Assembly (NCBI RefSeq): GCF_000175215.2
Contig: NC_014817.1
Location: 710,501 to 774,500, forward strand
From: Asticcacaulis excentricus CB 48
Lineage (GTDB): Bacteria; Pseudomonadota; Alphaproteobacteria; Caulobacterales; Caulobacteraceae
DNA length: 64,000 bases
Direction: 5' to 3'
In this document: positions 14,429 through 23,918 of the stretch, in pieces
Layout of the letters: every line of letters starts with the position of its first letter
Position numbering within the stretch: position 1 is the first letter of the stretch
Notes under the pieces: model-generated
What the model was told of the DNA's origin: nothing
Seen by the model: only the letters and a program-made list of their open reading frames with translations
Databases searched by the model: none
Translations under genes and position numbers: made by a program

Positions 14429-17386
14429 ATGAGAAAAGCGTCGCTCAAACTGAGCGTAGGAGTCCTGACCCTTGTGGCCGCTGGCGTCGTCAGCAGTCAA
14501 GCCGCTGCGCGCCCGGATGCCGAAGCGAACGGTGACGTGCGGCTCAAAGGCGTTCGCTTTTTCGCCGATGAGACAGACCTCACCGCACCGACGGTGGAAG
14601 CGGTGGCAAAACCCGCGCCCGTGGTGGCGACGTCCTCTCCCCTCCCCGCGCCCCGCTCTAAGCCGTCCAAAGGCGCGGCTTCAGCGGTCTACGTCGCCCG
14701 CGGCACGGCCGAAACCGTCGCAGTCAGCCCTTCCGAAGCGCCCAAGGTGACCCGCCCCCGGCGTTCCAGCACTCCCGCCGCCGAAAGCGTGGCCTTGCCT
14801 GCCATCACTCTGGCCCAGACAGACGCCACGGCTCAGCCGCTGCCCGCGCCCATGGTCATGAATACGCGCCTGAGCGACGAACAACTCCTCAAGGCCGAAC
14901 GCGACCGCCTGAATGGCAAGGACAATCTCGCCGACAGCAAACCCGCCGATCCGCCCCTGCCCGACGATGGACTGGGCGAAGAGGGGGCCTTTATTACTGC
15001 CGATGAAGTCACTTCGCCCGAAGAAAACATCATGGTCGCCCGCGGCAAGGTAGAAATGCGCTGGGAAGGCCGCCTGATTCGCGCTGATGAAGTCCGCTAC
15101 GATCAGACGACGGGCAAGACGGTGGCCACCGGCAATGTGCAGACGATCAATCCGGATGGTTCGGTGCAATACGCCGACCGGCTTGAGGTCGATAACGAAC
15201 ATACCTCCGGTACCGGCGACCGTATCGCCTATATCGACACCGAGCAGTCCAAGCTGTTCGCCAACAAGGTGGAACGTCTGGACGAACAGACCAACCGTCT
15301 GAGCGAAGCCCTTTTCACGCCCTGCCAACTGTGCGTGAAGAACAATGTGACGCAGGAGCCGACCTGGCATATTCAGGCCAGTTCGATCACGCAGGACAAG
15401 AAGCATCGCGTGGTGATCTACCGCAACGCCGTCATCAAGGCCAAGGGCGTGCCGGTCTTCTACATGCCTGTCCTGTGGCACGCCGACGTGACGGCCAAGC
15501 GCAGCTCCGGCTTCCTGATGCCCAAGCCCGGTTTTTCGGGACGGCGCGGGGCGACGCTGGAACTGCCGTACCTGTGGGCGGTATCGCCCTATACGGACAT
15601 CATCATCAGCCCGGAATTTTCAAGCAAGCTCAATCCGCTTCTGTACCTCGAACTCAACCGCCGTTTCTATTCCGGCGATCTGCATAGCCGCTTTGGCGTC
15701 ACCAATGAGCGCTTTTTCGACAACAAGGGCCGCAAATGGGGCGATAGCGCCACCCGTGGCTTCATGCTGGTCGACGGCAAGTTCGATATCAACGAAGTCT
15801 GGCGCTGGAACTTCACCGCACAACGCGTGTGGGACAAGACGAGCAACGGTCTGGTGTCGTGGTCAAATGACAGCAATGGTACATCGGTTTCGACGCCCAT
15901 CGCGGTGAATCAGCCGATCTCGAACTTCTACGAACGCTATAAGGTCGATGAAGGCTTCCCCTATGCCGGCGATTTTTCGAGCAATTCGCGCCGCCTGATC
16001 AGTCAGATCAATCTTGTACGTCAGACCGATACGGCCTTCTTCAGCGCCTCGCTGTTTTCTTTCCAAAGCCTCGCGATTGCCGGTCAGCACCGCCTGAGTT
16101 CCGATCTGGCTTCTAGCCCGGTTCTCTATCTAGCGGAACGCGACCAGACACAACCTGCCGTCGCGCCGATGGTCGACGCCTACTGGTCGCCGGATAAGGA
16201 GATACTGGGCGGGCGTCTGACCCTGTCGGCCAATGCCGTGTCGATTATTCGCAAGGCGACGCCTTCGACGGATATTTTTCTGGCCCCCGACATCGCCGAT
16301 CCGAGTAATCGCGGGTCCGTTGATACGGCGCGCGCCAATATCGGTCTGTCGTGGCGGCGCGACATGGTCACCCCCGGCGGCATCAAGGTCGCGCCATTCC
16401 TCGACGCACGTCACGACGAATACTATCTGCGGGACTATTACAAGACCGGATATACCCTGCAAACCGGCGAAGAGGATACTCGGCGGGTCTCACGCAGCCT
16501 GGGCACGGTCGGCCTCGACGTCTCCTACCCGCTGCTGCGCAAGTTCAACGGCCTGACCATGATCATCGAGCCGATCGCGCAACTGGCCCTGTCGCCCGAT
16601 TCGCAGGTCGAGCCCTTCCTGACCAATGAAGACTCCAACGCGTTCGAAGTGGATGCGACCACCCTGTTCAAGGTGAATCGTTCGCCCGGCTTTGACCTCT
16701 ATGAAGGTGGCAAGCGGCTGAATCTCGGGTTAAAGACCCAGTTCAGTTATGATTCGGGCCTGCGCATCTCCACGCTTCTGGGGCGCGCCTTGCGTCAAAA
16801 TCCGGAAGAAAACTTCTACCGCACCTACAAGGTCGGCAACCAGACCTACAAATATGATGCCTCCAGTCTGGCCAATACCAAATCAGACTGGGTTGTGCAG
16901 GCCGAGGTCGATACGGGCCGGGGCCTGCGCCTTTATACCCGTCAACGCATCGGCGACGATGCCACGATCCGCCGGAGCGAAACCGGGGTGAGCTATTTCA
17001 GCGCCAATACGCAGCTCACCCTGCGCCACCAGTACAACAACACGGCTCTGGTTGGCCTGAAGAACAGCTATAATCTCACCGTCGTCGATGGTGAACTGGT
17101 GCCGACCGTGGGCTACCACGACTTGCAACTGTTCGGACAGCACTTCTTTAACTCCCGGTGGGGCGTCTCGGGGCAGGTCAGCCGTGACCTGCTGCGCGAA
17201 CGCTGGCTGCGTTCCGAAGCCTCCGTCATCTACAAAGATGACTGCGCGCGCTTTGAACTGGTCTATCAACGCGACGAGACGGCCCTGCTGCAACAGATCC
17301 CCGGCAAGGCCAGCGAGTCTATTTCGGTTCGGATAAGTCTTGCCACATTGGCGCCATCGGACGATGATTTTGTCAATGTACGCTAA
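14429..17386 (+). CDS. lptD: LPS assembly outer-membrane protein LptD
   Basis: The 985-residue protein is the outer-membrane translocon that places LPS on the cell surface. A signal peptide (MRKASLKLSVGVLTLVAAG, cleaved after AAA near 27) is followed by a Pro/Ala/Ser-rich stretch (about 55-180). An OstA/LptA-like jellyroll lies at about 185-330 (ITADEVTSPEENIMVARGKVEMRW), and a large beta barrel extends to the C terminus. Only three cysteines are seen: Cys299 and Cys302 (TPCQLC) and Cys939 (KDDCARFE), versus four in E. coli LptD. It lies in the order lptF-lptG-lptD-surA typical of Alphaproteobacteria. It is longer than E. coli LptD (784 residues), mainly through the N-terminal low-complexity part. 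Confidence 0.93.
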   Translation: MRKASLKLSVGVLTLVAAGVVSSQAAARPDAEANGDVRLKGVRFFADETDLTAPTVEAVAKPAPVVATSSPLPAPRSKPSKGAASAVYVARGTAETVAVSPSEAPKVTRPRRSSTPAAESVALPAITLAQTDATAQPLPAPMVMNTRLSDEQLLKAERDRLNGKDNLADSKPADPPLPDDGLGEEGAFITADEVTSPEENIMVARGKVEMRWEGRLIRADEVRYDQTTGKTVATGNVQTINPDGSVQYADRLEVDNEHTSGTGDRIAYIDTEQSKLFANKVERLDEQTNRLSEALFTPCQLCVKNNVTQEPTWHIQASSITQDKKHRVVIYRNAVIKAKGVPVFYMPVLWHADVTAKRSSGFLMPKPGFSGRRGATLELPYLWAVSPYTDIIISPEFSSKLNPLLYLELNRRFYSGDLHSRFGVTNERFFDNKGRKWGDSATRGFMLVDGKFDINEVWRWNFTAQRVWDKTSNGLVSWSNDSNGTSVSTPIAVNQPISNFYERYKVDEGFPYAGDFSSNSRRLISQINLVRQTDTAFFSASLFSFQSLAIAGQHRLSSDLASSPVLYLAERDQTQPAVAPMVDAYWSPDKEILGGRLTLSANAVSIIRKATPSTDIFLAPDIADPSNRGSVDTARANIGLSWRRDMVTPGGIKVAPFLDARHDEYYLRDYYKTGYTLQTGEEDTRRVSRSLGTVGLDVSYPLLRKFNGLTMIIEPIAQLALSPDSQVEPFLTNEDSNAFEVDATTLFKVNRSPGFDLYEGGKRLNLGLKTQFSYDSGLRISTLLGRALRQNPEENFYRTYKVGNQTYKYDASSLANTKSDWVVQAEVDTGRGLRLYTRQRIGDDATIRRSETGVSYFSANTQLTLRHQYNNTALVGLKNSYNLTVVDGELVPTVGYHDLQLFGQHFFNSRWGVSGQVSRDLLRERWLRSEASVIYKDDCARFELVYQRDETALLQQIPGKASESISVRISLATLAPSDDDFVNVR

Positions 17387-17456
17387 GAGCCGTATGGTTT
17401 ATAGATTGCCCGACCCGGCCGCAGCGCCGCTTTGTTGAAAAGATTAAAACGACGAC

Positions 17457-18728
17457 ATGACCTCCGTTGCCTTCCGCCGTTCCGCGCTGCTGCTTTGCAC
17501 CTGCCTCACCCTGTCGGGCCTTCCGGCCGTCGCGCAGACGACCGCTCAACCGGCGGCGCAGGCGCGCCCATTGGGCGAAGGGGTCGTAGCGCTGGTCAAT
17601 GACAAGCTGATCTCGTCCTACGATCTCAAGCAGCGTATGCTGTTGCTGATCATCACCTCGGGTGTGCAGGTCACGCAGCAGAACTACGCGGCTTTCCAGC
17701 AGCAGGCCCTGCGCGCTCTGATCGACGAGCATCTGCAACTAGCCGAGGCCGACCACTTCAAGCTGAACGTCTCCGATGAGGAGATCGACGAGGAAATCGC
17801 CAACATGGCGCAGCAGTCGGGCCTGTCGAAGGATCAGCTTCTGGCCGAACTGAAGCGCGCCGGCATCGAAGCGCAGACCCTGCGCGATCAGATCAAGGCT
17901 GAAATCGCCTGGGGGCAACTGGTCAATGGCCGCTTCCGCCCCAAAGCCCGCGTCGGCAAGGATCAGGTCGATGCCTTCATGACCAAGCTGACCGAAGACA
18001 GCCAGAAGCCGCAGTATCTGGTGGCCGAAATCCTAATCGATCCGGAAGTCGCCGGTGGCCAGAAAGAGGCCGAGGCCGGAGCGCAGCAGCTGTTCGATCA
18101 GATCGCGCAAGGCGTCGCGCCGTTTCAGTCGGTGGCACGGCAATTTTCCAACGCCCCGTCGGCGGCCAATGGTGGCGACGCGGGCTGGCTGGTCTCCGGC
18201 ACCATCGATCCCAAGATCGAAACTGTGCTCAAGGGCATGAATCCGGGGCAGATGACGCGTCCGATCGTCACCGACGAAGGCGTCTATATCTATTACCTCC
18301 GCGAAAAGAAGGAAGGCAAGGCCGACGCCAAGGTGCGCCTGAAACAGGCCGCCGTGCCGCTGACCGGCGGGGATTCGGCCATGCGCGCACTGGCCAGCTT
18401 CCGCGCCAAGTATCCGACCTGTGATGCCCTCAATAACGAAAAAGGCAATGGTCAGGTCAGTGTCGCCGATCTCGGCTTTACGGCCCTCAGCGACTTAAAG
18501 CCGGAATACGCCTCGGCCCTGCAACCGCTCAAGGTCGGTCAAAGCACTGAGCCGATGAAAAACACCATGAATATCAATGTGGTCTATGTCTGTGACAAGA
18601 CCGCCGCCGGTGATGACGTCCCTTCGCGCGAACAGGTCGAACAACGCCTGACGCAGCAAAAGGTCGCCATGCTGGGCCGTCGCTACCTGCGTGACATCCG
18701 CGACGGTGCCACCATCGAAAGCCGGTAA
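17457..18728 (+). CDS. surA: Periplasmic peptidyl-prolyl isomerase / chaperone SurA
   Basis: The 423-residue protein has a signal peptide ending AVA/Q near residue 26. A SurA N-terminal chaperone domain (about 40-165) starts GVVALVNDKLISSYDLKQRM. One parvulin (PpiC) domain is at about 184-286, with QFSNAPSAANGGDAGWL. E. coli SurA has two parvulin domains; the alphaproteobacterial form commonly has fewer. It folds outer-membrane proteins, and its nearby neighbour LptD is a classic SurA client. It is 70 bp after lptD and 5 bp before pdxA. Confidence 0.92.
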   Translation: MTSVAFRRSALLLCTCLTLSGLPAVAQTTAQPAAQARPLGEGVVALVNDKLISSYDLKQRMLLLIITSGVQVTQQNYAAFQQQALRALIDEHLQLAEADHFKLNVSDEEIDEEIANMAQQSGLSKDQLLAELKRAGIEAQTLRDQIKAEIAWGQLVNGRFRPKARVGKDQVDAFMTKLTEDSQKPQYLVAEILIDPEVAGGQKEAEAGAQQLFDQIAQGVAPFQSVARQFSNAPSAANGGDAGWLVSGTIDPKIETVLKGMNPGQMTRPIVTDEGVYIYYLREKKEGKADAKVRLKQAAVPLTGGDSAMRALASFRAKYPTCDALNNEKGNGQVSVADLGFTALSDLKPEYASALQPLKVGQSTEPMKNTMNINVVYVCDKTAAGDDVPSREQVEQRLTQQKVAMLGRRYLRDIRDGATIESR

Positions 18729-18733
18729 GGGCG

Positions 18734-19762
18734 TTGCGCCCGTCCGTTACAGCACCACTGGTCCTCAGTCTGGGTGATCCCTGCGGCACCGGACCGGAAC
18801 TGGTGCACAAGGCGTGGGCGGCTCTGCGGTCACAGACGCAATACGCTTTTACGGTTCTGGGCGATGCCGATCTGCTGGCCTCTCTGGGGCCGGTTCAGCG
18901 ACTCACTGATCTGTCCGATGCCATAGCGGCCTTTCCTGACGCCCTGCCGGTCCTTGACCGCCCTCTAAGCGCCCCCCCTCTTCCTGGTAACCCCGATCCG
19001 GTTCACGCGCCGCACATTACGAGCTGGATACGCGAAGGTGTCGAACTTTGCCTGTCCGGCGCGGCACGCGGCCTTATCACCGCCCCTATCGCCAAGTCGG
19101 TCCTCTACGCCTCGGGTTTCGCCTTTCCCGGCCATACAGAATATCTGGGTGACCTGACCGCCGCCGCGCCCTATCCCGGCACGCGCGGCCCGGTGATGAT
19201 GCTGACCGCCCCTGATGCCGTCAATGAAAGCGCCCTGCGCGTTGTGCTGGCCACCATACACACCCCCCTGTCCGAGGTGAAGGCCCACCTGTCGGCAGAG
19301 ACCGTTCGCACCCTTGCCCACGTCACCCACGAAGCCCTGATCCGCGACTTTGGCGTGGCCAAACCGCGGCTGGTGCTGGCCGGGCTTAACCCCCATGCGG
19401 GTGAAGACGGCACCATCGGGCGCGAAGAGGTCGATCTGTTGCAGCCGCTGGTGGCGGCCCTGTGCAACGAAGGACTGGACATCTCAGGTCCCCTGCCCGC
19501 CGACACCCTGTTTCACGCCGAAGCCCGCCGCACCTATGACGCGGCCCTGTGCCTCTATCACGATCAAGGCTTGATTCCGCTCAAGACACTGGACTTCTGG
19601 GGCGGCGTCAATATAACCCTCGGCCTGCCCCTCGTGCGGACGTCTCCGGATCACGGCACCGGTTTTGCCATTGTCGGCAAAGGCATAGCCCGCCCCGACA
19701 GCCTGATCAACGCCATCCGGGCCGCCCACGACATCAGCCTGAACCGAGCACAAACCTACTAA
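18734..19762 (+). CDS. pdxA: 4-hydroxythreonine-4-phosphate dehydrogenase
   Basis: The 342-residue enzyme of pyridoxal 5'-phosphate synthesis oxidises 4-phosphohydroxy-threonine with NAD. Three metal-binding histidines are recognisable: His176 (IHTPLSEV), His221 (LNPHAGEDG) and His276 (YHDQGLIPLK). The TGPELVHKA and FPGHTEYL segments are also typical. The start is TTG at 18734, 5 bp after the surA stop, with an AAGG site inside the surA end; no ATG lies close by. The next gene, rsmA, begins directly after the stop. The surA-pdxA-rsmA order is widely conserved. Confidence 0.94.
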   Translation: MRPSVTAPLVLSLGDPCGTGPELVHKAWAALRSQTQYAFTVLGDADLLASLGPVQRLTDLSDAIAAFPDALPVLDRPLSAPPLPGNPDPVHAPHITSWIREGVELCLSGAARGLITAPIAKSVLYASGFAFPGHTEYLGDLTAAAPYPGTRGPVMMLTAPDAVNESALRVVLATIHTPLSEVKAHLSAETVRTLAHVTHEALIRDFGVAKPRLVLAGLNPHAGEDGTIGREEVDLLQPLVAALCNEGLDISGPLPADTLFHAEARRTYDAALCLYHDQGLIPLKTLDFWGGVNITLGLPLVRTSPDHGTGFAIVGKGIARPDSLINAIRAAHDISLNRAQTY

Positions 19763-20596
19763 ATGACCCTGCCCTCCCTCCGCGAAAGCCTCGAAGCCCA
19801 CGGCCTTATGGCCAAAAAGAGCTTCGGTCAGCACTTCCTGCTCGACCTCAATGTGACGCGCAAGATCGTGCGTCTGGGGCAGGAAGGCGGCAACAGCTTT
19901 GACGGTCAGGTGGTGATCGAGGTCGGCCCCGGTCCCGGCGGCCTGACACGTGCGGCGCTGGAAAGCGAGGCCACCTATGTGCTGGCTGTGGAAAAGGATG
20001 CGCGCTTCATCGACTTGCTGACGGAGTTGGATACGGCCTACCCCGGCCGCTTCGGCGTGGTCGAAGCCGATGCGCTGAAGGTCAATGAACCTGCCTTGCT
20101 GGCGGAACGCGGCCTGCCGCCGCAGGCGCATCTGGTCTCCAACCTGCCCTATAATGTTGGAACGCCGTTGCTGATCAAGTGGTTGACCGGCCCGTGGCAG
20201 CCCAAATCCCTGACCCTGATGTTTCAGCTTGAGGTCGCTCTGCGCGTCGTGGCCCCGGTCGGTGACGACGATTACGGCCGTCTGGGGGTTATCTCTCAGG
20301 TCCTGTGCGTCTGTGAAAAGCTGATGGACCTGCCGGCGCGCGCCTTCACGCCGCCGCCCAAGGTCGATAGTGCCGTGGTGCGCCTGATCCCCAGAGCCGA
20401 GCGCCCCGACGCGCGCGTCATTCACAATCTGGAAACCCTCACGGCGGCCGCCTTTGGCCAGCGCCGAAAGATGCTGCGAGCCTCATTGAAAGCGCTGGGC
20501 GGAGAGACCCTGCTGGCCAAGGTTGGGATTGATCCGACCCTGCGTGCTGAAAACATCAGCCCGGCGGACTTTTTGCGGTTGGCAGAGGCGCTTTAA
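19763..20596 (+). CDS. rsmA: 16S rRNA dimethyladenosine transferase RsmA (KsgA)
   Basis: The 277-residue SAM-dependent enzyme dimethylates two adjacent adenines in helix 45 of 16S rRNA during small-subunit maturation. The N terminus carries the KKSFGQHFLLD signature, motif I VIEVGPGPGG is at residues 51-60, and the catalytic NLPYN is at 127-131. The C-terminal helical domain has FGQRRKMLRASLK. The ATG directly abuts the pdxA stop, implying coupled translation. A strong hairpin with a T run ends the operon. Confidence 0.96.
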   Translation: MTLPSLRESLEAHGLMAKKSFGQHFLLDLNVTRKIVRLGQEGGNSFDGQVVIEVGPGPGGLTRAALESEATYVLAVEKDARFIDLLTELDTAYPGRFGVVEADALKVNEPALLAERGLPPQAHLVSNLPYNVGTPLLIKWLTGPWQPKSLTLMFQLEVALRVVAPVGDDDYGRLGVISQVLCVCEKLMDLPARAFTPPPKVDSAVVRLIPRAERPDARVIHNLETLTAAAFGQRRKMLRASLKALGGETLLAKVGIDPTLRAENISPADFLRLAEAL

Positions 20597-20600
20597 GGTC

Positions 20601-20647
20601 TAGAGCATTCGTCGGCTCCGTTGAGCCGCCGGATGCTCTAATTTTTT
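20601..20647 (+). terminator. Intrinsic terminator after rsmA
   Basis: Arms 20601-20618 and 20623-20640 pair with a few mismatches around a CGTT loop, and six T residues follow. It lies 5 nt after the rsmA stop and closes the lptF-to-rsmA transcription region. Confidence 0.85.
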
Positions 20648-20651
20648 GTAA

Positions 20652-20700
20652 CGCCTCATGCTTTTTTCCGAAAAGTGGTGTCCACTTTTCGGCATGAGGC
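20652..20700. repeat. Alphaproteobacterial CCGAAAAGTGG palindrome
   Basis: The outer arms GCCTCATG (20652-20659) and CATGAGGC (20693-20700) pair. The inner arms CCGAAAAGTGG (20668-20678) and CCACTTTTCGG (20682-20692) pair around TGT. An unpaired T-rich stretch lies on one side. This CCGAAAAGTGG-type hairpin is a familiar intergenic repeat in Alphaproteobacteria. Confidence 0.7.
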
Positions 20701-20797
20701 TCTAGGGCCAGTTGGCCCCAAACCCATTACGGTCCGCACCCACTCCGACAGTGCCTTTTGCTCCCAGTTACGGGGAAGGGCCGTGGCCCTTCGGCCT

Positions 20798-21583
20798 TCA
20801 AAACCGCTTCCACAGGCCGATAGTTACGGCGCTGGATTTCGGCACGTTCTCGCCGCTGACCGTCTGACGCAGGCCAAACTGCACGCCCAGCGTCTGTTTG
20901 GCATCGAAAAAGCGCACGGCGCTGGTTTCCACGTGCATCCATTTGGCTTCAAAACCGTTCAGGCGATCCGTTTTGCCCGCAAACACCTGAGCCATCACGA
21001 TCCATTTAGGCGAAGGCCGCGCCCCAACAGTCATATCCACCCGCCACTGATCGGCATTTGACCCATTGCGGGCGCGCCGGGCGACCTGCGCATCGACGAA
21101 CATCGGCACCTTGCGCGCCCCAAAACTATGGCCACCATAGAGGCGCACTTCGATATCCGGGTCCTCATCACCGGGCACCGAGAACTCATCGCGCCGCCCC
21201 TTGCCGAACCCATCCAGCGACACACTGGCGCTCAGCGCACTGTTTTCCGAGCGATAGAGCGGAGTTTTCAGCCCGATTTCCACAGAACCCAGACCTGAGA
21301 AACTGTTCACAGAGGTTTGAATATCCTGAATATTTGCCTTGGCAAACACACTCAGCAGGTCGTGGACACCGCGTTCGGCAAAGACCGTCACGTGCTTCTC
21401 TTCCCAGTGCGGCAAATCAATCGCCGCCGCGCCCGACGCGTCGAAGCCCTTGCTGGCGCTGACCACCTCAGCCTTGACGATGACTTCGCTCGCGCCGGTA
21501 TCCGGCCCCCAGGCGGAGGCGCAGACGGACGCCGGCCACAGGGCCAGCATCAAAGCCAAAATCCACCGCCCCCACCTGCGCAA
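20798..21583 (-). CDS. Putative outer-membrane beta-barrel protein, unknown function
   Basis: I do not recognise the family. The 261-residue protein starts at TTG 21583 (MRRWGRWILALMLALWPASV) and has a clear signal peptide ending near CASA. The mature part has alternating hydrophobic/polar stretches, few Cys and a C-terminal aromatic (LWKRF). This is what is expected of an outer-membrane barrel recognised by BamA. It lies 12 bp after the class II aldolase gene on the same strand and is probably co-transcribed. A porin-like or surface role is inference only. Confidence 0.6.
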   Translation of the reverse strand: MRRWGRWILALMLALWPASVCASAWGPDTGASEVIVKAEVVSASKGFDASGAAAIDLPHWEEKHVTVFAERGVHDLLSVFAKANIQDIQTSVNSFSGLGSVEIGLKTPLYRSENSALSASVSLDGFGKGRRDEFSVPGDEDPDIEVRLYGGHSFGARKVPMFVDAQVARRARNGSNADQWRVDMTVGARPSPKWIVMAQVFAGKTDRLNGFEAKWMHVETSAVRFFDAKQTLGVQFGLRQTVSGENVPKSSAVTIGLWKRF

Positions 21584-21595
21584 ACCTGCCCCCTT

Positions 21596-22399
21596 TTAGC
21601 GATCCCAGCCGGGATAATGACGCTCCAGCCGCCGTATCAGCCCCGGCCACAACAGACCGGAGACAAAACCCACTCCGGCCCCTAACGGTGCCACCTTGTC
21701 CTGGACGTCCTGCGGCGGCTCCAGCACGCCGTCGCGTCCGGCCGACAGAGCGGCAATCTGCTGCCGACAGGCCTGCTCCAAAAAATAGATCAGGGTAAAG
21801 GCTTCGGCCGCCGAGGCACCATAGGCCAGCGCCCCGTGGTTGCGCAACAGCATGATTTTCTTTTGCCCCAGATCGGCGACGATACGCTGCCGCTCATCGT
21901 GATCAAGCGCCACCCCCTCATAGGCGTGATAGGCCAGATGCGGCCCCAGCAGCAGAGCGTTTTGCGTCAGGGGCAGCAGGCCCTCCTTTTGCGCCGATAC
22001 GCCGGTCATGGCGTCCGTATGCAGGTGGATGACCACATGCGCATCCGGGCACGACGCGTGCAGAGCGCTATGGATGATGAACCCCGCCGGATTGATAAAG
22101 GCGTCGGTCGCGCCCACGACCTGCCCGTCGAGATCGACCTTGACCAGGGCCGAGGCCGTCATCTCTTCGAAAAAAGTGCCGTAGGGATTGATCAGAAAGT
22201 GATCGACCGAAGACACCACCGGCCCATCGGGTCCGGCCACAAGCGAGTCCTTCGCCGGGACGCGGGTCGAAATATGGGTGAAGATGCTGTCGTCCCAACC
22301 AAACATGGCCACCAGACGATAAAGTGCCGCCAGATCTTTACGGATGGCCCATTCGGCGGGGCTGATCAGCGGATGCGTCAGAGCGGTTTCAGTGGTCAT
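21596..22399 (-). CDS. Class II aldolase/adducin domain protein
   Basis: The 267-residue cytosolic protein has the L-fuculose-phosphate aldolase fold. The HLHTD segment (VVIHLHTDAM, near residue 120) and the LLRNHGALAYG histidine are the zinc ligands of the family. The opening region with WDDSIFTHISTRVP is typical of the adducin-like branch often annotated only as class II aldolase/adducin family. Many such proteins act on sugar-phosphate substrates, but the context gives no substrate. The short-chain dehydrogenase partner seen in fused RhaD-type enzymes is absent. The start ATG 22399 has GGGAG about 6 nt upstream. Confidence 0.85.
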   Translation of the reverse strand: MTTETALTHPLISPAEWAIRKDLAALYRLVAMFGWDDSIFTHISTRVPAKDSLVAGPDGPVVSSVDHFLINPYGTFFEEMTASALVKVDLDGQVVGATDAFINPAGFIIHSALHASCPDAHVVIHLHTDAMTGVSAQKEGLLPLTQNALLLGPHLAYHAYEGVALDHDERQRIVADLGQKKIMLLRNHGALAYGASAAEAFTLIYFLEQACRQQIAALSAGRDGVLEPPQDVQDKVAPLGAGVGFVSGLLWPGLIRRLERHYPGWDR

Positions 22400-22493
22400 G
22401 AGCTCGTCTCCCTGTATCGTTTTGCCGATGACAGGGGATTGACGTACCGTAAGTCAAGCCAATTGAACCAGTTTCGTAATTAAATATGAAATA

Positions 22494-22976
22494 TCAGAGC
22501 CTTGCTACGATCAACTTACCTTCGCTCACCGCCAGAATACGGACCTTTTCGGATAAGCCAATCGGCGCATCCTTGCGTTCGCTCTGGGCCAACCATTCGA
22601 CGCCATCGAAGATGACGCGGCCATTGACGCGCTGACCTTCTAGGTCATCGAAGGCACCAATCACCGTGGCCTCCTGCCCGATCAGACGATGATGCGGGTC
22701 GTTGATGTCGGCCCCTTCCGCGACGGGTGATTTCAGAAACCGCCGCGACAGAAGCGTCATGATCAGCGTCAGGACGCAAAAAATGACGATCTGCACCAGC
22801 AGGTTCGCCGGAGCCCCGGTCAGGGTGATCACGGCGACGATCACAGCCACGGCGGCGGGCCACAACAACCATTGGGTGCCGAGGACAATTTCAATCGCCA
22901 GTAGCGACCCACCAATAATCAACCACGCCCAGAAGAGTTGCTGCCCCTGCGGTTCCGCCAGCAAAAATTCCAGCAT
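22494..22976 (-). CDS. NfeD family membrane protein
   Basis: The 160-residue protein has hydrophobic segments at about 15-32, 36-55 and 58-76. A C-terminal OB-fold domain follows (about 95-158; LIGQEATVIGAFDDLEGQRVNGRV). This is the short NfeD type. It lies 12 bp downstream of an SPFH/stomatin gene, the standard partner of NfeD. The pair is thought to organise membrane microdomains and membrane-protein quality control. The start ATG 22976 has a GGAGG site 7 nt upstream. Confidence 0.9.
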   Translation of the reverse strand: MLEFLLAEPQGQQLFWAWLIIGGSLLAIEIVLGTQWLLWPAAVAVIVAVITLTGAPANLLVQIVIFCVLTLIMTLLSRRFLKSPVAEGADINDPHHRLIGQEATVIGAFDDLEGQRVNGRVIFDGVEWLAQSERKDAPIGLSEKVRILAVSEGKLIVARL

Positions 22977-22988
22977 AATGTCCTCCCA

Positions 22989-23918
22989 TTATTTGCCCCT
23001 GTTGGCCGGAGCCTGATCCGTAACCGTCTTCAACAACTCCGCCACACCGGCGACGGACCCCGACAAAGACGCCAGATCGGCGGGCAGAATCAGGGTCTTG
23101 GTGTTGGCTGAATTGGCGAAACCGGCAAAGGCCTCGACGTATTTTTGCGCCACGAAGTAATTGATGGCCTTGGTATCGCCAGATGCGATGGCGTCCGACA
23201 CCATCTGGGTCGCCTTGGCTTCGGCCTCGGCGGCGCGTTCGCGCGCTTCGGCGTCGCGGAAGGCGGCTTCCTTGCGCCCTTCGGCCTCAAGCACGGCGGC
23301 CTGTTTGGCCCCTTCAGCGCGGGCAATGGCGGCCTGACGTTCACCGTCGGCTTCGATGATCAGGGCGCGGCGCTCGCGCTCGGCCTTCATCTGACGCGCC
23401 ATGGCATCAGTGATGTCGTGCGGCGGGCGCAGGTCCTTGATCTCGATGCGCGTCACCTTGATGCCCCAGGGCGAAGTGGCGTGGTCGATAACGGTCAGGA
23501 GGCGCGTATTGATCGAGTCGCGCTGCGACAGCACTTCGTCCAGTTCCATCGAACCGACCACGGTCCGCAGGTTGGTCATGGCCAGCTGCGTGATGGCATT
23601 GTTGAGATTATCGACGCGATAGGCGGCCGCGGCGGCATCCATCACCTGCGTGAAGACGATCCCGTCCACCTTGACGATGGCATTGTCCTTGGTGATCACG
23701 TCCTGCTGCGGCACGTCGAACACCTGCTCCATCATATTGACCTTCTTACCAACCACTTCGATGAACGGCGTCAGGAAGGAAATACCGGGCTTGAGCGTGC
23801 GGGTATAACGGCCAAAGCGTTCGACCGTAAATTCGCGGCCCTGCGGTACGATCTTGATGACCGAAAACAGGATGAAAAAGGTCACGACGATCAGAACGCC
23901 GGCAAAGATACTGAACAT
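22989..23918 (-). CDS. SPFH/band 7 (stomatin/QmcA-like) membrane protein
   Basis: The 309-residue protein has an N-terminal membrane anchor (about 2-22). An SPFH domain follows (IVPQGREFTVERFGRYTRTLKPGISF). A charged Ala/Glu/Arg-rich coiled coil is at about 180-260, and there is a hydrophobic C-terminal part. It matches the QmcA/stomatin type. The start is set at 23918 because a GGGAG site lies 5 nt before it; an ATG 12 nt further upstream has no ribosome site. The downstream gene is NfeD. It probably forms ring-like oligomers in the inner membrane, as known for the family. Confidence 0.9.
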   Translation of the reverse strand: MFSIFAGVLIVVTFFILFSVIKIVPQGREFTVERFGRYTRTLKPGISFLTPFIEVVGKKVNMMEQVFDVPQQDVITKDNAIVKVDGIVFTQVMDAAAAAYRVDNLNNAITQLAMTNLRTVVGSMELDEVLSQRDSINTRLLTVIDHATSPWGIKVTRIEIKDLRPPHDITDAMARQMKAERERRALIIEADGERQAAIARAEGAKQAAVLEAEGRKEAAFRDAEARERAAEAEAKATQMVSDAIASGDTKAINYFVAQKYVEAFAGFANSANTKTLILPADLASLSGSVAGVAELLKTVTDQAPANRGK

